Part shown: in pieces, positions 21,823-33,883 of the stretch
Position numbering within the stretch: the first letter of the stretch is position 1
Layout of the letters: every line of letters starts with the position of its first letter
NCBI GenBank assembly: GCA_024345305.1
Contig: BRON01000006.1
Coordinates: 930,001 to 994,000, forward strand
From: Mrakia gelida
Lineage: Eukaryota > Basidiomycota > Tremellomycetes > Cystofilobasidiales > Mrakiaceae
Length of the DNA: 64,000 bases
Direction: 5' to 3'
Position numbers and translations under genes: made by a program
Notes under the pieces: model-generated
Told to the model about the DNA's origin: nothing
Databases searched by the model: none
The model's input: only the letters and a program-made list of their open reading frames with translations

Positions 21823-23214
21823 GGGAGGAGCACAAGGTAAGTCTCTTTGTGTCGTTTCTTTTTTGGATCGCGCTGGTTCAAGGAAGATTTCACTCATCTG
21901 ATTGACGCCTCTCTTGTGCTTCAGCTTTCGATGCTACGTCGATCGGGCGCGATAACATTCATTCTCTTGCACAAGTTTGAGTCTACTTCCGCGTCGTTTT
22001 TTGTTCTCTTCCTTCTGAGTTCTATACCCCTCTTAGTTCCGTACACCTGTTCAAATCTGCTTCATAATTTCTGATCTGCTTCCAATCCAACGTCCTTATT
22101 TGTAAACCAGCCGTGATGTTCCAACCCTCACACTCTTTTATCCTTGCTCCGTTTTATTTGGCTGATCTGTCTTCTGTACATAGGGCTCACTTCGCTCTTA
22201 GACATCTCAATGTCCTATAGCTTTCAGAGATTCATTTGGAGTGCACCTCTTTCTTCTTCAACTAAAAAGCGGAGTACTTACCTTCTCATCACTGCTCTGA
22301 ATTGATCAGTGATCGTCTAGCCCCAGAGAACCGATCTAGACAGCCTGTCGCTTCCATTCCTAGGGTAGACTGATGATGATTAATAACAGGTGGTAGTCCA
22401 GAACTGCCGCCACAAAGGTGGAAATATCATTCAGCGACCTGGATCGCAAGACAGGACGTAACGCATTTTGTTGATGCTGGCGATTCGAGAGGGAGCGCAA
22501 CGTCGATATTAAAGACTGCGGTACTTAGGCTGACATCGCAGGCTCGACTCATGGGGGGCTAGGGAGGAAGTAGGACGAGGACGGTACTGAGCAAGGACGT
22601 GTCGAGCATGTGCCGAAAAGGTTAGCAGGGCAGATGCCTTGAAAAGTGTGGTGAGGAAGGTGAATGTGATGGCTTCGAGGTTCGTGGTATCGAACTGTGA
22701 CACGGAGGATGAGCTAGGGCAGCGGATACTGTGAAGGGGTGGAGGAAGAAGGGAAGATGAAAGGAATGGTGAGCGCTTTCAGAACGCGCAGCTAGAGCTG
22801 CAGTCGTAGCGCGGCCGCTGAGATCAAGAAAGATGGATACCATCACGTCTCCAATATGATGCCTCGCCCTCCTTGGTCTCGCTGAATTCCAACACCGTCC
22901 ATGTACCACAGTGTTATTTTGAGCCTTCGATTTTGCAACCTGTCGATTTTGCAACCTGTTCCAAAGCAATCGCTTGGTGTGTTTGCGATGTTGGTTGCAA
23001 CGAGCTCCCGAGATGAATGTTCGAACGGAGTGAGTATGATCTAAAGGCGAGATATTCAAGAGGAGAGGAGTTTGAGAAGCTGTGGATTGGGCAGGACCGC
23101 CAAGCGAGAAACAAAACCGATACAAGGAGTCAAAGAGAACAGTTGACAAGGAAAGAGTCAAGTGCTCAGAGGTTGGGAAAACATGGAGTCTATTTCATAG
23201 TGTATGCGGGGAAA
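21823..23214. other. No gene recognised
   Basis: Open frames on both strands (for example 22622-23161 minus) lack domains and start-site support. A short near-repeat GATTTTGCAACCTGT occurs twice near 22929-22960. Confidence 0.4.
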
Positions 23215-23619
23215 CTACTGGTCAGCATGCTGAGAAGGATGCGGAAGACTGAGAAGCAAAGCTGAGGGAGATCGAAGAAGACGTAAAGTAGATGGATGTG
23301 GAGGCGGCGTACCCGGCCCAAGTCGCGCACTATCGAAAGAACGTCGAGGGCCCGAATTCGACGCGTCGGGAAGTGATGAGACGAGTTGGGAGTCTGACAA
23401 GACAGGACTCGCAGTTGCTCGTGGCCATCGAGAAGGCATTTTGACGTATCGTTCGAGTGCTTCGATGTCGTCGACGGCCCACTCGGCGCCGGTTTGGCCA
23501 ACGGGTGGGTCTATTCGACGATACAACCGAGTCACAGAGACGGGCCGTGACTCAGAAAACGGGCCACTTCGACTTCTACCCCCTCGTTGTGAACCAGCAA
23601 ACGGTCGAAAGTACCCCAT
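23215..23619 (-). CDS. Possible small hypothetical protein
   Basis: The open frame of 134 codons starts MGYFRPFAGSQRGGRSRSG and includes VTRLYRRIDPPVGQTGAEW and AVDDIEALERYVKM. Its first two thirds read like coding sequence, while the C-terminal third is Ser/Pro-rich. No family is recognised. A missed intron near 23400 could change the C-terminus. Existence is uncertain. Confidence 0.35.
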   Translation of the reverse strand: MGYFRPFAGSQRGGRSRSGPFSESRPVSVTRLYRRIDPPVGQTGAEWAVDDIEALERYVKMPSRWPRATASPVLSDSQLVSSLPDASNSGPRRSFDSARLGPGTPPPHPSTLRLLRSPSALLLSLPHPSQHADQ

Positions 23620-24119
23620 CGTCGGAACGCCCCCGTCGTCGTTCCTCTCATTTGCTACCCTGACCCCCCTCTTCCACCTACCGATATCGAGATTTTCCCC
23701 ACTCGGATCGATCCAGTCTCCTCTCTCGTAGGAGCATAAAGAACCTCACCATCGAACCCGTCCCGAGTAGGTGACGCGCAGATGATTTCCCTCCCTCGCC
23801 TCTTCCACCTTCTCGTTCTTCCTTCTTTCACGATTGACTGAGGCCTTCTTCTAACAGATTGTGTCTTTGGAAGGGGGAATCGTCGAAGGAGAAAAGAGAG
23901 GACCGGTGGAGGAAGGAGGAGGAGGGGAGAATGAAGGGGAAGGGACTGTGAGAGGTTGGGAACGTCGCCATTGGGATCTCAACAAGAGGGACGCTTGAGG
24001 TACGCGCACTTTTCCCCGGAAAAAAAAGGCTGGGGAGCTTTTGCGCGTCCCTCCGCCGCGCGGAAACCTCCCTTCACCCATAACCCCTTGCCCTCCTCAC
24101 CCTCCCTTCTTCTTCTTCC

Positions 24120-25516
24120 ATGTCCTCCGCTCAAGCTCGGAAGGCTGTCGGTCGGAAAGAGCGGGATAAGCTGAAGAGAGCTAGTCTATCTGCTGAGGGG
24201 TTGATTGCTCTAAACGCTTCGAAGAATCCAAATCGACTTCCATCGAAAAAGAGAGCTCGAGGTGAGTTCGCTTTCCCTTCTATCCCGTACTTTCGAGACT
24301 GTAAACTGAGCTCTTACTTGGTACGGGTGGACTCTTCCAGTGGAAACCCCTGTAGGTTTCACGTCGGTCGAGCGCCGGGGCGGCGATATTGGCGGTGGAG
24401 GCTGAGCTCCCTCCCTTCCTCCTTCCTTCCCTCCCAGCTCGACTCCCCTTCCTCTCCCTCTCCTCTCCCAACACCTCAATTGTTCCCATCCCTCGTCTCT
24501 CCCACGGCCCGAACTGTCCCTTTCCCAACCAATTCCTCCTTTATACCCAAAGACTGGTCGTCTTTCCACGTCCTTTCGTTCGCCCCTCCCCTCGAGCTCA
24601 ACAAGAAGGCTCTTCCTTCGTCCGGCATCCCCAACTGCCATCAAGTCCAGCCCAACAGCGAGGAGGACCAGGCCAGGCTCGACAGAGGTGTGTTGTATCG
24701 ATCCAAGAGGGGGGATGAAGTGAGAGCTCCTGGGATAGAGCAGTGGTTGTTGATGGGGAATGGGGGAGTTTTATTGGAGGAGGTCGCGACGGGAGGGGAG
24801 GAGCGATGGATTTTAGACTCGGAGTTGCGAGAGGAGAGGGAGGAGCAAAGGAGGAGGCTGCGGGAGGTACCGAAGAAGGCTAAACCTGCTGTGCATAGGT
24901 TCAAGGTGAACAAGGCCACTGGGAAGAGCGAGAAGGTGGAGGAGAAGCCGATGCGGCGAGTCGCACCCGGATGGAACGCCAACTTCAAACGAGAGAGGGT
25001 GAAGAGGGAGAAGATTCCGCCAGGGATCTCGATACCAGGACACCCTTTCGATGCAGTTAGACTGCCTGATGTGGTGCTGTTTGGAGGAGAGGCTGCGGAG
25101 GAGAAAGCTTTGATGGTAAACGAGGACTGGAGGGTCGCGAACCAGGTCGCTCAGAATGCCTTCTATCACTCTCTCGTACCTCACGAAAAGGTTCGTAATC
25201 TCCTCTTTCTCCTTGGGTTGTACGATTGACTCAACTCATCTTTTTGATTTCTGACCCTGCTCTAGAGGGACTACACCAGGTCTCGAATCCCCGCCGCTCT
25301 CCCACACAACACGTACCTCGTCGACTCGATCTACCAGACCCTCACGTTCACGCTCTCCATGTCCACTCTTACTCGACGCGTCATGGATTATCGTCCTCGT
25401 CCATCTCCCCGTTCCGACCTTCGTCTGCCTCCTTCTCTTCCTCCCGCAGAGCGTGATCCTCCTCTCCCTCTTGCTTCTTGTCGACTGCGAAGTCTATCAC
25501 GAGAGGAGGCACAGTG
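24120..25516 (+). CDS. Hypothetical protein, basic N-terminus
   Basis: The start is ATG 24120 (MSSAQARKAVGRKERDKLKR), supported by conservation of this exon and its gtgagt donor in the fragment at 2778-3178. Intron 1 begins at 24262. Its acceptor is either near 24340 or near 24436. The long second exon is clearly coding, with RGVLYRSKRGDEVRAPGIEQ, RFKVNKATGKSEKVEEKPMR, APGWNANFKRERVKREKIPP and DWRVANQVAQNAFYHSL. An intron at about 25190-25265 joins HEK to RDYTRSRIPAALPHNTYLVD. The reading then continues to TGA 25514, overlapping the 3' end of the convergent gene by about 135 bp. Basic and charged stretches suggest a nucleic-acid-associated protein. No family is recognised. Confidence 0.6.
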
Positions 25517-26024
25517 AAGTTCTCTTCAGGCAGGGCTTCCTCGGCGAGGAAGGACTCCCTGAGCCAGTCGAGGGAGATGGCGTTGAGGAAGGAGCGAAGG
25601 TGGGCGTTGTCGCTGCACGAGAGATCGAGAAGGAGGTGTGAGGCGGAGATAGGGTCGGGGGTATAGGAGAACGTGGTGTGAGAGACGGCAGCTTGGTACT
25701 GGAAAGAAAGAGACCAGTCAGTTGGTGAAGGAGATCAGTCCTGAGGTAGATGAGGGGGTGAGAGACGGAGCAACAGAGTTTGCGACCTCGACCTTCTTGC
25801 CGCGAACGGCCCAACGAAGGATGGAAGAAGACGCTGAAACTCACGACCATGTGGTTCTTGGACCTTGTGGCTATGGAAGAGGTAGGATCAAAGCAAAACA
25901 TGATGGATGGGTCCGAGATAGGCCAACGGAGAGGGGAGTTGGAGGAGGCGGAGGGAGCCGGGAAGGAGGATTTCGACGGGAGGGAAGGAGGTTGCGTCTC
26001 GGTCTTGACAGGGGAAGGAGGCAT
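25381..26024 (-). CDS. Small hypothetical protein with acidic tail
   Basis: The gene starts MPPSPVKTETQPPSLPSKSS at 26024. One intron of about 140 bp (about 25707-25850) joins TRSKNHMV to YQAAVSHTTFSYTPDPISA. The second exon continues SHLLLDLSCSDNAHLRSFLN and WLRESFLAEEALPEENFTVP, and ends in a strongly acidic tail (EEGEEDHALREEEKEADEG) at TGA 25381-25383. The protein would be about 160 residues and soluble. No domain is recognised. Its 3' end overlaps the coding 3' end proposed for the convergent gene at 24120. Confidence 0.55.
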
Positions 26025-26289
26025 GGCCGTTGATGTGTGGGTTGGAGTGAGGATCAGATACTAGGTAGAGGGGTACCAGAGAAAAGGCGAGATGGAGTCG
26101 AGGGAGCGGGCGAGGTGAACGTTGAGGCTGATTCGAGCGCACTTTCACCCTCGAGTTGAAATCGGTCCCTGAGGAAGAGGCCGTCGTTTTGAGTTGTGAG
26201 GGCCAGAAAACGGAAGAGGAAGAAGGAAACTGAGAGAGGAAGGAACGGTGGATAGGAGCTCAATTAACCACATATGCTTCGAGAACGAA

Positions 26290-27512
26290 TTAACGCTTCA
26301 GATTATCAAAAAAGACTAGCGAGATGAGGAGGACGGCGAGGGCTGGTCGGAGAGACAGAGAGGCGGCTGAAGTGGGAGCAGGAGGGAAGAGGACAGAAAG
26401 GAGGAAGAGCGAGGAGGTAGTCAGCATCGAATGCGAAGCCAGATTTAGGAAAGAGTCCCGATGCGGTGAGGCGTGAGAGAAGGAGAGGAAGAGGGTGGTC
26501 GTCGCGAAAGGAAGGAAGAGAGAACGAGATAAAACGCACTCGTGAACTTGACTCTGCGGACACCAGCCTTCTTGCCCTTCTTAATGGATAATGGGACAGT
26601 GGGACGAGCAACATATGATCAGCTCTGGGGCTTCAGCCCTCGAGCATCCTCCCTCCTTGAACCTCAAGCCTGAACACAGACTCGCTCTGATTAACCTGCT
26701 TCCCGCCTCTCTCCAACCCAACCTCGTTCCAGAACACATGCCTGTACTTCCCTCCCTTCCCAACCTTCATCGGCAGCACATCTCCCTCCTTGATCAGCTC
26801 TTCAAAAGCCTGTTGGGATCCAGCCCACGATCCTCGAAGCGACATAACCGAGACTCCTCCCGACTTGTCCTTGTGAAGGTTGATGGTTGCGAGGAGAGAG
26901 ACTGGATTGGAGGTTTGATCGTCGGCTGTTTGAAGGAGCGGGGGCGGGGGTCAGGCGAAAAGGGAAGCGAAGGGAATAGAGGGAGAGGGAGGGACGCAGA
27001 GCTCAGCTTGTATGAGAAGAGCTTTGTTTGTTCGTCAAACTTGGTCTTCTCGTGCTCCTTCAGCAGATCTCGAGCTGAATGATCGTACTTCTTGAGCTGA
27101 CTGATCGTACTGAAGTCCACCCAGTCTCCATCGAGAGATCTTCGGCTCGAGCTGGGTTTCCTTTCCTGTCCTGTCAGGTGGCGAAGAGCTCGAGGTCCGC
27201 TTTCCGCACCTTGCTCTCCTCCAACCCACAGCGCTGGTAGAAAGAAAGTCTTGCGTTCAAGGCTTGGACAGCATAAGCGATTTTCGTATTGCGGTGATCT
27301 CCTCGACCTGTGTTTGTTGACTGGGAGTAGACGACTACTGGAGGAGGAGGGATGGAGAGGGAGGAAAGAAGGAGGACGTGAGCGTGACCTCGTAGAGGAA
27401 GCTCCCAGAAGGTAGAGAAGCTCACTCGTCTTCTGCTTCTTCTTTCCACCTGCCGGAGGTCGTCGTCTTGTATCTGGTGTTTGACGGCAATTGATGAAGA
27501 GGATGAAGTCAT
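26290..27512 (-). CDS. TFA2: Transcription factor IIE subunit beta (TFA2-like)
   Basis: TFIIE-beta is a general transcription factor that works with TFIIH at RNA polymerase II promoters. The start is MTSSSSSIAVKHQ at 27512 with a basic N-terminus. After an intron the exon opens VVYSQSTNTGRGDHRNTKIA, like the first winged-helix region of fungal Tfa2. The second region reads STISQLKKYDHSARDLLKEH and KFDEQTKLFSYKL near 27030-27110. The next exon has DKSGGVSVMSLRGSW, QQAFEELIKEGDVLP and KYRHVFWNEVG (about 26740-26880), matching the GGi.vkdL...EeL...g.Vl...R.vFWN pattern. The C-terminus has SIKKGKKAGVRRVKF near 26560, a Lys-rich end common in the family. The join between 26590 and 26640 needs a frame change or intron that I could not place. 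The last exon to TAA 26290 is tentative. Confidence 0.72.
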
Positions 27513-29040
27513 GTCGTCTGTGATGAGCGTTAGGGAGGGGAGGAAGGAGGGGATTGATAGGAGCTTTCATCTTCTCTCCCTCCCGACGAACGTGCCCACC
27601 ATCTTTGCCGTCCAGATCTACAGGGCTATGGAGATAGAGATTCCTGACATAGCGATGAGTTGGCCGGGATAGAAAGTGAGCTCAGAACTTGACAGTTTAT
27701 CCATCTTCGTGCCCGCCCTCTTTTTCGCATCTCATGCCCCTCTTGTCCTACCTTTATGTTCAAGAACACTACCCGTCACAGCTTGAGCACTGACCCATGC
27801 TCCTTGAAAACGGTCGATAGTGACGAGAATCTTGCCTCCGTTGCTTTTCTTGTAATTGGCACGCTACCTATCACAGATACTCCGGACATCCGTTGATACT
27901 TCCCTCGAAGCTACATCAGCCAAGCTTGACCTTGTTATGCTTCGGATCCCGTGTCGTTTCTTTCGCCATTACCTTGGTACGTTTCGCTTCCATTTATCAA
28001 CTTTTCGCGCTTACATATATATTACTATTCCTACAGAGGACGATGCAGCGCTCTCGTTGACAACGCGTCAGAAAGGAGAGAGGATGGGTTGGTGCACCCT
28101 CTACTACGGCGTCGGCGAGAAAGGTTTCTACCCCGGTTCCCTCCAAGCTTGGGGACTCGGTCGCGAGTGCTCGTTTCACGACACGGATGGGAGCGAGGTT
28201 ACAAGAGGGTTTGAGAGGAGGAAGATGATCAGCGACGGATCCCCGACTGAGTTGTTTTCCGTCTCAAACAAGGAGCAGAGATCATGGAAGGTCTCACCAC
28301 GGTATCGTTCTACTCGTCACTGCACTCCTATATCCATCTGAATCGAGAGCTTCGGAAGCAACAGGCTCTTTGGAGTTGACGGCGGACGACTCTACAGCAG
28401 GAGACGCGACGGAATCCCGCGTCGGCGAAGAGAACACGACTGCTGAACAGAATCATCGAGATCAGCTCAGGTCTCTGCCGCGAGAAGCTCGAGGAGGCCG
28501 AGGACGGCTCGCTCTTGCTCGCTTTCCTCGGGTTCGTCTCCCTTTCCCTGGACTTTGCGCTTCGAAGGTCGCGTCGTGTTTGCATATGTAGGCGAATAGA
28601 CTGGAGCGGGAAAAGGTCTCTGTGGCAAGAGCGAGGGGGTTGAACTCCAAAAGGCCCGTTTCTGGGTCTTTGACTTGGTCCGCTAGCTGCGTCGGTCGTT
28701 TCAAGCTCGATCTGATTGATCTGGTGATATACTTTTGACCGTCCGACCCGCAGGAGCTCGCGGCGCTGATCTCTCGCCTCCCTTGCTGACCTCCGATCGA
28801 GCTAGCGAGACGCGCTTGCTCGGTCCTGCGTCTTACTGTTCCCGCTAGTCTCACACGAAAGTCGGGAACTTCTCGTGGACTCGGTTCCAGCTCCCTTGCG
28901 GGAAGGACCTCGGGATCTGCTGTATCCGACTAAACACCGAGTAATGCTTCGTTCCGCTGGGCCGACCCAAATCGGTTTGTCGAAGAGGACCGCTTCACAA
29001 AGCTTTCTCACCATCAACCACAATAAGCCCTTACCAAACA
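27513..29040. other. Unresolved, possible gene relic at 28060-28850
   Basis: Plus-strand frames include HLNRELRKQQALW near 28335 and RLLNRIIEISSGLCREKLEE near 28440, which look coding but are separated by an in-frame TGA. On the minus strand DPETGLLEFNPLALATETFS near 28640 also looks coding. Neither can be assembled into a complete gene or assigned to a family. 28860-29040 is the promoter side of the GH3 gene. Confidence 0.35.
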
Positions 29041-32000
29041 TGTTTTTCTCACCCGTGCTCGTTGTTGCAGCTGCCACCTTCTTTTCCTCTTCCTCTACGT
29101 TGGCCAGCCCTCTCTTCAGCCGACAGACCGACACCAACATCTCAACCTCGGGAAACATCGTCGATCCTCACGCATCCCCTCCTGTTCCTGCTGGCTTCAC
29201 TTCCACTATCTCTGATGGCGGAGAGGGGTGGGCAGAAGCTTTCAAAAAAGCTCAAGCCATCGTCTCACAGATGACCATCGAGGAAAAAGTCAATGTTGTG
29301 AGTTCCATCTCCAACGCATTTCTCGTCTCTTCTCTGCTCTTCTTACAACTACCGTCCGCTTCGCAGACTACCGGTTTCCCAGGACCTTGCGTCGGTGAGT
29401 AGTACGTCTCGTTATGGCTTTGGCTGTAGTCCATCTCGCTCAATTCCCTCTTCGTTGTGCAGGCAACACTGGATCGATTTTGCGCCTTGGGATCCCAGCT
29501 CTCTGCTTACAAGATGGACGTGAGTGCTGTTAACAGGGTTACCTCAGCTTATCTGTCTAACATCAAGTCCAGTGCTGACGAATCGATACTCTCCTACTCT
29601 ACAGCTCTTGGAGTTCGACCTGTTGATCTCGTCTCACAGGTGCGTCGCCAGCTCTGACTTCTCGTCTCCTTCAAAGCCTTAATCAGTCACTGATCCGGTG
29701 CAATCTGACGTAAAGTTTCCTGCTGGAGTCAACGCTGCTGCCACCTGGAATCACGATCTCATCTACGGCCGGGCTTTGGCGATGGGGAAAGAGTTCAAGG
29801 GGAAGGGTGTCAACATCGCTCTCTCGCCAGTGACAGGAGGTCCCCTCGGAAGGTCCCCCTTGGCTGGTCGAAACTGGGAAGGTAAACTGGTTAGATGAAC
29901 TTCGTAGAGTTTATAATCAACGCTGACTTGAATTCCTTGCTAGGTTTTGCTCCGGACGTCTACCTCAACGGGATCGCCTCAAAATTGTCTGTCGCCGGCC
30001 TTCAGGACGCCGGTGTACAAGCTTGTGCCAAGCAGTGAGTTGTGGTTTTGCTAGTCATCGGTAATTCTTCCCAACTTGGGCTCCCGTTAGCTAGCTATCG
30101 TCTCATTCCGCATACTGACCTGCTTTGATTTACAAGTTTCATCGCCTACGAGCAGGAATCGTATCGAAGACTCAATCTCCCTGCGGTTGTCACCAATCTG
30201 ACCGCTCTCTACCAGCAGATCGACAGTCACGTCGACGATAAGACCCTTCACGAGCTGTACCTACCTGGGTTCGCTGAGGCTGTTCGAGCGGGAGTTGCCA
30301 GTGTCATGTGTGAGTCTTTTTAAACCTCTCTTCTCATCCTTACGACTCCTTGCTGATAGATCGGTTCCGCCAGGTGCCTACAATTCCGTCAACGGCACGC
30401 ACGCGTGCGGAAACGATTTCCTCCAAAACACCGTTCTCAAAGGCGAACTTGGCTTCAGCGGGTGAGTAGTCGTAGGCCTTCAACTGCTCTTGATCGCTTC
30501 GTACTTTTGAATCAATCTGATCGTATCTTTTATAAATCTCTTCCAACAAAAGGACGATCATCAGCGACTGGGGAGGGACGTGAGTCTGCTCAAAGCCTTC
30601 CTTTTTGCTTCGCCCGTGGCGGATCCAAGTCTGAACTTTGACCCCTTGCAGCTGGTCTACCGAAGAGGACGCCGCGTACGGACTCGACGTGACCATGCCT
30701 GGAACTGGATTCGGTGGTCTATTCGGTGACTATTTTGGAGACGAACTCGTCTCCTCAGTCAGAGCTGGAGGCGTATCAGAAGCGAGACTAGACGACATGG
30801 CTATTCGAACTCTCAGTCAGTCTTTTCCTTTTTTCTCACTCCTCTCCGGTGGTAAGCAAGACTGACGTAGATCTCTTCCTAGCTCCCTATTATCATCTCG
30901 GTCAGGATTCGAATTACCCAAAGCCAAACTTTGACTTTTCAGTCCTTGTCGACGAGGGCCCTTATGGAAGCAACGAACACGTCAACGTTCAGGTTCGTCT
31001 CCTCTCCCTCTTGCTTCCTCTCTCACCATCGTTTGTGACTCTCCGAATTTTATTTGCTGCATTTAGGAAGACCATTACAAGATCATTCGCATGATTGGCG
31101 AAGAGTCCGCAACTCTCCTCAAGAACGTCCCCGGCGAGAAAGGTCTTCCCATCACCGATGCTACTCTGCGACTCGGAGTGTTCGGGGATGATGCTGGTTC
31201 CAACCCTGCAGGATTAACTGGATGTGTGAGTTGCTGGTTCAAGTATTGTATCTGACGTTCAGGTGCTGATGTTCATATGTGCGGTTTCGTTCGAAGGGTT
31301 CGGGAAACAACTGCTTTGACGTGCCTTCGGACGGTGATCTCGGCTTTACCTCGAGCGATCCTTACAGCCCCCCGCCCACTCAGAACGGCACCATCAGTAC
31401 TGGTGGAGGTTCGGGATCCGCTTACGTTCCGTATGTTCCCTTTCTTACGTTGCCCTATCAGGTTTCCGTACTCACGACAAACGGCTTTGTTATCATCATC
31501 AACAGCTACGTCGTTACCCCCCTCGAGGCCATATCCTTGCGAGCGCGACATACCTCGATGACTGTGGACTACGAGCTCAACCAGGACTCGGACTTTTACC
31601 GCTATGTTGATGTCGTCGTACGTATCGCTACCTGTCTCGTTCTGTTCAGGCTTTCTTAACTGACGCTGCTTCTCCGTATTTTTTTTGGTCGTCATTCTCA
31701 ATTCAGGCCACCAACGTCGACAAGGCAATCGTTTTCGTTTCCGCCTTCCAGGCCGAGACTTACGACCGACAGGATCTCAACCTGCTGCACAACGGCTCGG
31801 AATTGATCAACCGAGTTGCTCTCAACTGTGCCGACGTCGTCGTTGTTATCAACTCTGGCCAGACCGTCGATATGGAGCCTTGGGTAAGCAAAGTCTTTTT
31901 GTTACGACACGGTCGGCCCTACTCTAGTTCTGAACTGACCTTTCCGCTCCAGATCCAAAACGAGAACGTTACCGCCGTCATCTTCGCATATTATCGTACG

Positions 32001-33057
32001 TCACCAGCTGGATAGACTCTGACTGTTACTGGTGATACTGACTTCTTCTGCTTCTAATTCCAGCCGGACAGGAGAGTGGAAACTCTCTGACTCCGATCCT
32101 CTTTGGGGACGCTTCTCCCTCCGTACGTCTTTCGTCTTTCGTCCTCCTTCAACCTGAGTATCTCCCTTCGCCCAACGCTGAGATCACCCTTTGAAATTTT
32201 GCAGGGCAAGCTGCCCTTTACCGTCGGCAAGTCGATCGATCAATACCCTGGAGGGAGTAACTCGGTGATCAGGGACGACGTCTTCACTCCAGTCGCGTCT
32301 TTCGACGAGGGTCTCTTCATCGATTACAAATGGTTCGACAAACAAAACTCGACCCCTCGATTCGAGTTCGGATTCGGTCTCAGCTACTCCAACTTCACCT
32401 TCTCGCATCCTACCATCGCGAGCACCCCTTCGGCCGACGTCGACCACATCCAGCTGACGAACGAGACGTTCGAAGGAGACGGAGGACTGTACGATATCCT
32501 TTACACCGTCGGGGTGACAGTTCAAAATACTGGAGGGGTAGACGCCGCCGAAGTTGCTCAGATTGTGAGTCGTAACCACCTTCTGTCCATCTTTGTGATC
32601 TGCAGAGTTTTCTATCGAGGGCTTTCTGACGCAACACCCTGTTCCTCCTTGAACCCTTCCACAGTACATGACCTTCCCCTCGTCGGAGTCTGACCAACCC
32701 ATCCGCAATCTCCGAGGCTTCTGCAAAGAGAAGTACGGGGTCGGCGAGTCTCAAACGCTTACCTTCCCCATCCGAGCAAAGGACCTGACCGTCTGGAGCG
32801 TGCTCAGACAAGCGTTTTACGTGAGTGACAAACTTTCACCATCCACGTTGTAGTCTCCTGCTCTCCTTTCTACCAAAGCTGATTCCGTTCTGTGTACCGC
32901 GTAGATTCCTTCCGGAGAATTCACCTTCGCAATCGGGTCGAGTTCTCGAGACCTTCCCGTTAGCATCACACTTCAAGTACGCCGGGTCTTATATGCTCTT
33001 CTTCTTCTGCCACAACACAGCAAAGCTGACTTTCTCCTCACTTTCGCATAGGTCTGA
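29041..33057 (+). CDS. Secreted beta-glucosidase, GH3 family
   Basis: The first exon starts [20 protein letters not shown], a signal peptide ending near [14 protein letters not shown] sequence, so the enzyme is secreted. GH3 hydrolases remove terminal beta-D-glucose from cellobiose and related glucans. Spliced exons give [49 protein letters not shown] with the conserved KH, and [14 protein letters not shown]. The nucleophile Asp sits in [15 protein letters not shown] near 30570-30680. The second domain reads [11 protein letters not shown] and GVFGDDAG, and later [13 protein letters not shown]. The C-terminal fibronectin-III-like part shows [12 protein letters not shown] and [14 protein letters not shown], then ends LPVSITLQV at TGA 33055-33057. 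There are more than a dozen short introns. Length and motif order are normal for the family. Several N-glycosylation sites are visible. Confidence 0.9.
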
Positions 33058-33883
33058 GTGCTTCAACACTTTCAGGAAAACACACCACCTTGCAATGCCA
33101 CGCCGGATCTTCCCTTTCTTGCGCTTTGTATATAGTCATGGTCCTCTCCGCTTTTTCTTCACTTGGTACTGCCCTTTTGTCTTCCTTTGCCTTCCCCAGC
33201 AGTCTTCCCCTTTTCTCATCTCATCATCTTCCATTCTAGAACGTTTCCCCGTCCCTAGTATATAAGGGACTTTTGCCCGCCTCTCTTTGTTCCCTATCTT
33301 TGATCACCTTTGAATCATACTTCGCCTCGTTTCTCCTAAGCACCCGTCCTCTCGACACCCTCGCTCCTTGCTCGATCCTCACACTCGAGCCAACAAAACC
33401 AGAGAGGAGGAGTACGGTTGTCCAACCAGATACAGATACGTCCAAGATAGATAAAGTGAGAAGTATACTCGTTTATAAAGCTGTTTCGACGCACTTCACT
33501 TCCGCATTCTTCGACCGCGTCGCCGTCTTCTCCTTGACCTGCAAAATAATGATGACACGGCTGATAAACGCAGATACTCATAGTCTAGCCAGGAAGATGG
33601 AGGAAGGATCAGCAAAGTCCTTTCTGCAGCTGGAGCTCGCTGCAGACTGTCCGACAGTGGCTGACGGCATTAGATACGGCGCTTGAAACTCGACATAACA
33701 GAGAGGGAGTTCTCCCATCACATAGGAATATCGAGTTCGTTGTTGTCCGGCTTCGTCAGGCTTCTTGCTTCGATCTTGAGGCTTTCACCATTGACTGCGG
33801 GGGGTCCTCAACTCGACCTGACCGTCAGCAGACACCTTGCTCTTTACTGATCCCGCCCCTTGAACCCTCAAGTCTCAACTCTG
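33058..33883. other. Intergenic between GH3 and rhodopsin
   Basis: The first part is the 3' flank of the GH3 gene and the last part the 5' flank of the rhodopsin gene. The open frame at 33273-33686 has no recognisable domain. No repeat or RNA gene is seen. Confidence 0.4.

Noticed and set aside
28802..29158. Minus-strand frame of 118 codons
   Set aside because: Its first part is antisense to the signal-peptide exon of the GH3 gene. No independent support.
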